DNA of 57,346 nt from Sphingobium chlorophenolicum (GTDB lineage: Bacteria > Pseudomonadota > Alphaproteobacteria > Sphingomonadales > Sphingomonadaceae), in contig NZ_JFHR01000033.1 of assembly GCF_000722875.1 (NCBI RefSeq), positions 1-57,346 on the forward strand. The letters run 5' to 3'. The position numbers were made by a program, and so were the translations under genes. A model generated the notes under the pieces. The model was not told the origin of the DNA. It saw only the letters and a list, made by a program, of their open reading frames with translations, and made no database searches. The first letter of the stretch is position 1; every line of letters starts with the position of its first letter. Shown here piece after piece: positions 33,501 to 42,500 of this stretch.

Positions 33501-36500
33501 CCGAGGAGCAGGTCGTCGCCCGAGCCGCCGGTGAGGGCGTCATTCGCACCGCCGCCGCCGAGCAACGCCGTGCCGGTGACATCCGCGTCCTGCATGAGCA
33601 GACTCTGAACGTCGGCGAGCGCCATGGTGACGCCGCTCGCGGCGATCTCGATCTCTTCGATGGTGCTCGCCGCGCTGCCGGCGAAGGCATGACGGATGAC
33701 GATCGTATCGCTGCTGTCGCTGAACCTTATGGTGAGATCATCGCCAGCCGTGCCGGTGCGGCTGAAGCGGATGCGATCGGCGGCATAGCCTTCGATGACC
33801 AGCCGGTCGGTGGTCGCATCGCCCTGATCGTCGATCTCGTCCTGACCGTCGCCGGCCGCGAAGACATAGCGATCGCCGCCGGTCCCGCCGATCAGCCTGT
33901 CCCGTCCGGCCCCGCCGAACAGCTGGTCCGCCCCTGCGCCGCCGTCGAGCCGGTCGTCGCCCGCGCCGCCCGACAGCAGGTCGTTGCCGCCATTGCCCGT
34001 GAGGATGTCATTGCCGCCCTGGCCGGTAAGCTCGTCGGCATCGACCGTTCCCGTATAGGCGTCGTCACCGGGCGTTCCGGTCGTGAGCCGCCGGATAAGC
34101 TCGGCTTGGCCCCAGACAGTGCCGTCGGCGAAGGCGATTTCCTCGATGCGATTGCCGGTGCTGCTCATCGCATTGGTGAGGACCAGCCGATCTTCGCTGC
34201 CTGCAATCTTGAGGACCAGATCCGCCGCGCCCTGCGCGGCGACGACAATGTCGCCCGCTGTTATGCCCGCGCCGAATTCAATGCGGTCGAGGCCGCCCGT
34301 CTCGGTGATGCGGTCCTGTCCGTCGCCGCGGTTGAAGCGGTAGATGTCATGACCGGCCCCGCCGGCAAGCGCATCGTCGCCCGTGCCGCCGGTAAGGACG
34401 TCCTGCCCGTCGCCGCCGTCCAAGCTGTCATTGCCCGCGCCGCCTTCGAGCTGATCATCGCCGCCGAGGCCCTGGAGCACGTCGTCTCCACCAAGGCCCG
34501 ATAGCGTGTCGGCACCGGCCGTGCCGACGATATTGTCCTTGCCGCTCGTCGGCAGGAGCGCGCGTGCGAGTAGGTCGGCGTGGCTCCAGCTCGTTCCGTC
34601 GGCGAACTGCACAAGCTCGACGGCATATGCCGGACTGACCATGACATTGTCGAGACGGATTCGGTCGTCGGTGCCGCGGATATAGAGGATGAGACCCGCT
34701 TCGCCTTCACGCCGCACCTCGACATCGCCGACCGTGATGCCGGCCGCGAACTCGATCCGGTCCGCGCCGCCAGTGTCGGAAATGACGTCCTGCCCGTCGC
34801 CGCGCGCGAAGCGGTAGATGTCGTCGCCGAAGCTGCCCCGAAGCGTATCGGCGCCAGTCCCGCCCACGAGAATGTCGTTCCCGGCTTCGCCGTACAGACT
34901 GTCGTTGCCGATTCCGCCGCGGAGGAGGTCATCGTCGTCCCCGCCGTTGAGAACATCGTCACCCGCGCTGCCGTTTAGTTCGTCATCGCCCGAGAGGCCG
35001 TTCAATATATCGTCGGCAGTGGTTCCCGTGAGGATATCGTTCGACGGTGGCGTCGTGATCGCCTCGCCGGTCGGCGCCGTCATCCGGGCGATCAGATCGG
35101 CGTGGGTCCAGACCGTGCCATCAGCGAAACGGACTTCGGCGATGCCGTACGCCAATCCGAAGCGCCCCTCAATTATAGTGATGCGATCTTCGGTGCCTTC
35201 GATACGCAGGACGAGATCGTTCGGGCTAGCGGCACGGTATTCGACCAAGACGTCGCTCGCGGCGATGGTCTCGTCGAATTCGATGATATTTCCTTCATAG
35301 CTGCCGTCCGCGCGCCACCCATTGCGGTCGGCGATAATGTCCTGGCCGAAGCCGTGCGAGAAGCGGTAGACGTCCGATCCCCCGCCGCCATACAGCCTGT
35401 CATCGCCGGCGCCGCCGATGATGATGTCGTCGCGATCCGTTATTACTCCGCTCAGGCTATCACCTGTTACCAGTTCGCCGCCGCGGATTTGCATCGCCCA
35501 GACGCCCGGGACGCCCAGATTGCCGACCGCCGTGTCAAGCAGGAGTTCGTCGCCATCGGGTGCTGGTATGGAGTAGCGATTGCCGCCGACTGTCAGATAA
35601 GGCGTCTCGCTGGGGTAGGGGTGCGACCACTCAAGTTCTTCATAGCGGTAGAGAATATCGAAATCGCCATTGCCGAGAACCTTCACCTGAACCTGGAAGG
35701 CATCGGGCGTCCAGCCATGGCTATATTCGCCCACATCGTCCCAAGTGACTGTGATGGTGATGGACACTCCGTCAAAGTCGTACCAGATGCGGTTCGCGCC
35801 GGTCGAGGTTCCCCCCTCGCTCGGTGTCAGAGAGCCTCCGCGCTGATCGACGTCGTGCGCCCAGATGCCGAGTTCCAGCGCGCCGATCGTCACGACGCCG
35901 TTGGAATTAACCGAAATCGAAGTGACACTGGCCCCGCCGCTGCTGATCATGCCCTCGGCGAAGGTGCCTGGGATCGCTATATAATCGGTCCGGTCATCGG
36001 ACACGGGAAGGGCCTGCTCGCCGAACCCTGCCGTACCGCCGAGGGTGTTGATGAGGCCATTTTCGACCGCGCCGAAATAGGTGACGACTTCGGCCGGCAG
36101 CTGGGACGGGAGGGAGGATAAATAGACGATCCCGCTTGGGCCTTGACCCTCGATCCGATCATTGCCACCGCGCCCCTGGAGGACGTTGGGATTCCCATCG
36201 CCGACGATCCGATCGTCGAGTTCGGAGCCGATCAGATCTCTGCTGCGATCGCCTTTGAGTTCGATCCCCGTCGCTGCGACGGCGCGACCGACTAGAGCCT
36301 GTTCGGACCAGATGGTGCCATCGGCGAAATGCACTTCATATGTGGGCGCCCATTCATATAATTCGAAAGTAATGCGATCTTCCGTTCCCACGATCTTCAA
36401 GATCAGAGTCCACGTTCCTTCGCCCGCGGGGCGGGCTTCGACGGTGACATCGGTGACGGCAATGCTCGCGTCGAACCTTATGATGTTCGTGTCGCCATCG

Positions 36501-39500
36501 ACGTCGACATAGTCGAATATCTGGTCCTGCCCGAACCCGCGAGAGAAGAAATAGGTGTCGTTGCCGTAACCGCCTTCCATTATATCGTCGCCAGTGCCGC
36601 CGGTCAGTTCGTCGTCGCCGTTACCACCGTAAATTTCGTCCTTTCCGGCAAGACCAAACAATTTATCCGGTGCTTCGTCGCTCCTTAGATAATCGTCGCC
36701 TGCCGTTCCCTGCAGGAGGCCATCAATCACTATGCCGCTGAAGGGCAGGGCACCCGCCAGAAGATCGGCATAGGACCAGATCGTGCCGTCGTCGAAGCGG
36801 ACGTTCGCCTCGCCATAAAGTGTGATGCGATCTTCCGAACCGTTAATCTTGAGGATCAGGACAGGGTCGCCCTCGTCTACCACGCGAGGTAGATGAACCG
36901 TCACATCCCCGCTGCCGATTGTGGCATCGAATTCGATGGCGTGGGTGCTGCCGGCACCTTCATAGGCCCAAACGACGTCCTGACCGAAGCCTTCGGAGAA
37001 GCGATAGATGTTGTTGCCTTCGCCGCCCTCGACTTCATCCTTGCCGGTTCCGCCGATGAGAATATCGTCTCCGGCTCCCCCATAAATATAATCGTTCCCG
37101 GCGGCACCTGAGAGAAAGTCGTTGCCGCCGCCGCCTTCAATATATTCATCGGCGGCCGTGCCGGTAATCACATCGTCGCTGGTTTGACCCAGGATCGTCT
37201 GACCCGGGGCCGGTGCGGCGGCTGCCAAGAGATCAGCATGGGTCCACACCGTCCCGTCAGCAAAACGAACATCGGTGGGAACATAATAATCGTCGTTGTA
37301 GACGCCGATCAAGGTCACGCGATCATCGGTGCTGTTGATCTTCAGGATCAGGTTAAAGCCGTCAACTGACCGCTCGACTGTTACCTCGGCAGCGAGGATT
37401 GTCGTATCGAACTCGATATGGGCGGCCTCTGCGGGCGCCATCCAAGGATAGGCAAATGTATGGACATCGTCCTGGCCGAAGCCGGCCGAGAAACGGTAAA
37501 TATTCTCGCCGCCGCCCCCGATCAGCGTATCATTTCCGATGCCGCCGATCAGGATATCGGCGCCCTCTCCTCCACTAACGATATCGTCTCCGTCGCCGCC
37601 ATCGAGCGTTTCAGCGAGGGAACTGCCCCATAGACGGTCATCGAAGTTCGTCCCGGTCACTGCCGGAGTGACGCCGTTCCCGGATACCGAACTTCCCGGC
37701 GGTGAACTGGCCATGGCGGCAAGATTTTCGCGTGCCCAGATTGTACCGTCTGCGAAGTGAATTGCGGGCGCGCGGTTTCCGGGATTATCGTAGACGACGT
37801 CTGTGATCGTCAGGCGATCCGTAGTGCCGGCAACGCGCAGAACGAGGCTCGTGCCATCAGCCGACCATTCGAGGCTGATGTCGGCAGCCGCGATTGTCGC
37901 GTCGAACTCGATGATGTCCTGGTCCGTGTACTCGCCGTGGTTGGACACGATGTCGTCGCCAAAGCCCGCGCTGAACTGATAGATGTCGTTTCCTTCATCG
38001 CCGGACAGATAATCATTTCCGCTGCCACCCGTCAGAATGTCGTTGCCAGTGCCAGCATAAAGGGTGTCGTTGCCTGCGGCGCCATTAAGGTTGTCATTAC
38101 CGCTGAACCCCAAAATTCGGTCGTCATCCGCCGTGCCGGTCAGCTGATCATCGCTGAAATCCCCGTAGATCGTTACATCAAGCGCATTCGTGGCCAGATT
38201 CCGGACGTCATCGATCGACCACGAAGTGCCGTCTGCGAACCGGATTTCCTGGACGCCACTTTGGTCATCCTGCCCATTGCCGATCGTTACCCGTTCGTCG
38301 GTTCCGATCAGCACCAGAACCAGATCGTTGCTATACAACGAGCGCTCGATACGCACATCGGCGGCCACGATCCCCTCGGCAAATTCGAGGACGTCGAAGT
38401 TGGAGATACCCTCGTTCCAGAAGGTAGAGTCCATATAGTTTGTGGCTATCGCATCCTGGCCGTCGCCGCGTGCGAAGCGATAGATGTCGTTGCCACGTCC
38501 GCCGTCCAGCCAATCATCGCCTTTGCCTCCGGCGAGGACATCATCACCGTCATTGCCGTAAAGCTCGTCATTCCCGCCATGACCGTTCAGCGTATCGGCG
38601 CCGCCGCCGCCATAGAGGAAATCGTCATCTGCCGCACCGTCAAGAAGGCTATCGCCCTGCGGTACGTAGGGATCCTCGACCATATTGCCGATATCGGCCG
38701 AAGACCAGATGTTACCATCGGCGAAGCGAACTTCCGAAATATATTGTATAGCATTGAAATATATACGGTCTTCGCTGCCGTCTATGGCTAGATAATATCC
38801 TGCGCCGGCATCGGCAAAGAAGACGCGAACGGACGTCGCAGCGATCGTTCCGTCAAACTCGATGACATTCGCGCCTGCCGGATAGTCCGGGTAGGAATTT
38901 TCGAGGATGCGATCCTGGCCGAACCCCGCCGAGAAGCGGTAGATGTCGTCGCCCGTGCCGCCGTAGAGTTCGTCATTGCCGACGCCGCCGTCAAGAATGT
39001 CGTCGCCGTTGCCGCCTTCAAGATAATCATTGCCCCCGGCACCCGAGAGTTGGTCGTTCAGCTCATAGCCGTAGAGGCGATCATCGCCGCTTCCACCGGT
39101 CAGAACATCCTCTAACGCGGCATTACTGAGGGTATATTCCCCGCCGTTAATGCCGTTCCAGCGGTCGATCGCCCTCGCCCCGATTTGCTCGGAATCCCAA
39201 ATAGTGCCGCTGGTGAAGCGGATTTGGCGGATGGCATCAAAGGGGTTACCTGAAATCGTGATGCGATCGTTCGATCCATCGATCCGGATGATGAGACGCG
39301 GAACATCGACCTGGCTCCAGTCATATTCGATGACGACATCGGTTTCCGAAATCGTCTCGTCGAACATGATGACGTTATAGCTTCCGCTGGATCCGTCGCC
39401 TCCTTCATATTCCACGATCTCGTCCTGGCCGAACCCTGCCGAGAAGCGGTAGACATCATCGCCATCACCGCCGCTCAGCCCATCGTTGCCGGTACCGCCG

Positions 39501-42500
39501 ACCAGCGTATCGGCCTCTCCGCTGCCGGTCAGCCAGTCATTACCGCCGCCGCCGTACAGCCCTGCGGGCGTGACCGTGCTAATGATATCGTCGCCGTCCC
39601 CGCCAATAAGGTCGCCGCCGGCGCCGGTCGCGCCATCGAGCGTGATACCCTGCGAGGATGAAAGGCGCGCGATCGCGTCGGCATGAGACAGGATTGATCC
39701 ATCCGCGAAACGCAGTTCCTCGACGCGATAACGGTCGTCATTGAGGCCGCCCTCGACCGTTATCTGATCGTCAGTGCCTGCGATGCGAATAATGAGGTTT
39801 CCGCCGGAAGCGGCGAAGGAAAGCATATCCGCCGTGATGCCTGCGCCGAATTCGATCGCGTCGTAGCCGCCGCTGTAGAGGTTCGACCAATCGCTATGCT
39901 GATCGCGGATGACATCCTGGCCATCGCCGAGATTGAATACATAGATGTCATTGTCGCTGCCACCTTCGAGCCGGTCGTTGCCGGTTCCGCCAACGAGGCG
40001 ATCCGCGCCCCAAACGCCGGAGATATGATCGTTCCCGGCGCCGCCGGACAGCGTGCTGCTGCCCGCATCGTCCAGCAGCATGTCGTCGCCCGCCGTTCCG
40101 AGATTCATGCGGGTGAGGACGTCGGCATAGGATAGAATGGCGCCATCGGCGAACCGAAGCTCTTCGATCCGGTAACGATCGTCGCGGAAGCCGCCCTCGA
40201 TGGTGATCCGGTCCCCGGTGCCCGCGATTTCGACGATCAGGGTGTTGCCCGTGACCGAAAAACGCAACATGTCGGCGGTGATGCCCGGGCCGAACTCGAT
40301 CGCGTCATAGCCGCCGCTGTAGAGGTTTGACCAATCGCTATGCTGGTCGCGGATGACATCCTGGCCATCGCCGAGATTGAACGCATAGACGTCATTGTCG
40401 CTGCCACCTTCGAGCCGGTCGTTGCCGGTTCCGCCAACGAGGCGATCCGCGCCCCAAACGCCGGAGATATGATCGTTCCCGGCGCCGCCGGACAGCGTGC
40501 TGCTGCCCGCATCGTCCAGCAGCATGTCGTCGCCCGCCGTTCCGAGATTCATGCGGGTGAGGACGTCGGCATAGGATAGAATGGCGCCATCGGCGAACCG
40601 AAGCTCTTCGATCCGGTAACGATCGTCGCGGAAGCCGCCCTCGATGGTGATCCGGTCCTCGGTGCCCGCGATTCTGATGGTCAGGGTGTTGCCTGTGACC
40701 GAAAAGCGCAACATGTCGGCGGTGATGCCCGCACCGAATTCGATCGCGTCATAACCGCCGCTGTAGAGGTTCGACCAATCGCTATGCTGGTCGCGAATGA
40801 CATCCTGACCGTCGCCAAGATTGAACGCATAGACGTCATTGTCGCTGCCGCCTTCGAGCCGGTCGTTGCCAGCCCTGCCAACAAGGCGATCATTGCCGTG
40901 GAACGTGGCCAGGGTTTCATTGCCGAAACCGCCGACAAGAACATCAGGCCCGCCGCTTCCGACGATCGTTCGGTCGAGAGCGGCGACAAAATTCGCGCCA
41001 TTGAAATTGCCGGCGGTCAAAGCAGCCGCACTGACATTCCTGAGGCGGAAGAGGGGGCGAGCGTCGGCGAGGGTCGAGGTGCCCGCATCGGCAAAATAGA
41101 CGATCGTGTCGGCGCCATCCTGGCGTGCGACTACGTCACCCGACAGGCCTGCGGCTATCCGGACGTCGAGCACATCACCCGCATCCCCTGTCGCGAAGCC
41201 GTCGATGGTGACCGCGGTTTCGCTGTCGCGTACGAGCGGTACGAAGGAACGATAGATGTCGCGGCCCGCCGTCGCGGCGAATGTCTGCGGCGCCAGCCGC
41301 GGATCGACGCCATTCTGTGCGCCGTTGGGTCCGCCCGGGCCGGAGGATTGGAAGATCGGGTCTGCAAAGGGATTGGAGCCGCTGACTTCCGGATGGAGAA
41401 GCCGTTCGGCTGCCTCAACCGACACGATGCGACTGCCAAGCTCGACTGCCGTCCAGGATGAACCGTCGGCGAATTCGACACGGTCGATGCGCGCGCCGCC
41501 GCCTGCCTGACCTATGAGTGTGACGGCGTCGTCCGAGCCGATCAGGCGCAGGATGAGGTCGCTGCCGGATGCGGTCACGACGACCGAGCTTGCAGCGATG
41601 CCGGCTCCGAAACGCAGCGTGTCCACAGAGGCGGCCGAGGAAACCTCGCTGATGACGTCGTGGCCGTCACCACGCTCGAAGATATAGACGGTGTCGCCAA
41701 GGCCGCCGGCGAGGCGATCGTCGCCGCGCCCGCCGCGCATCACCGTCGGAATGTCGAGCGCGGAGCCGAAGTTGATCGCGTCGTTGCCGCTGCCGCCGCT
41801 GGCGGCGCGGATGTGGATTTCCGCAAGATCCCAGCTCGTGCCGTCGGCAAAGGCGATCGCCTCGATTCCGAAATCCCTGCCTGTTCCGGCAGTGACGAAG
41901 AAGTTGCGGATCGTCAGCCGATCCGACGTCCCGGCGATGCCGATGACGAGGTCGACAGGGCCAACGCTCAGGAATCGGATATCGGCCGCAACGATGCCCG
42001 GGCCGAAGCGTACGCGATCGATCGCCGCCGGATTGCTTTCCTCAAGGTCGAGGATGACGTCCTGGCCGTCGCCGCGCTCGAAATAATAGGTGTCGGCCCC
42101 GCTCGCGCCCTCAAGGAGGTCGTCACCCTTGCCGCCGGTTAGAATGTCGGCGCCGCGGCCGGTTTCGATACGGTCGTTGCCGAGGCCGCCGAAGACCTCG
42201 ACGCCGCCGGGATTCGTGGCGTTGGCGGGTATGATGATGCGATCGTCACCATCGGTTTGCGGAATCGACAGCGCGACATCGGTCAGCTTCCACTGGCGGC
42301 CGTCCGCGAATTTGAGTGCGGCGACGATGCCGTCGACGTCGCCCGCCGGATCGATGAGCGTCAGCTGATCGTCGCCATCCGCGACTAGAAGGACGATGTT
42401 GCCGTCCGCGTCGCGCTTGGCGGTCACATCCTCCAGTGCGATGCCCGCACCGAACTCGATCACGGCCAGGCCGTCGAAGCCAGTGCTGCTCTCGATGCGG

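Noticed and set aside
15443..34504. Very long plus-strand ORFs (1054, 998, 1220, 855 and 621 codons) opposite the giant gene
   Set aside because: They lie wholly antisense to repetitive RTX/cadherin coding sequence, whose GC-rich third positions and Gly/Asp/Ala codons suppress stops on the other strand. They show no family motifs, only low-complexity Arg/Val/Ala-rich sequence.
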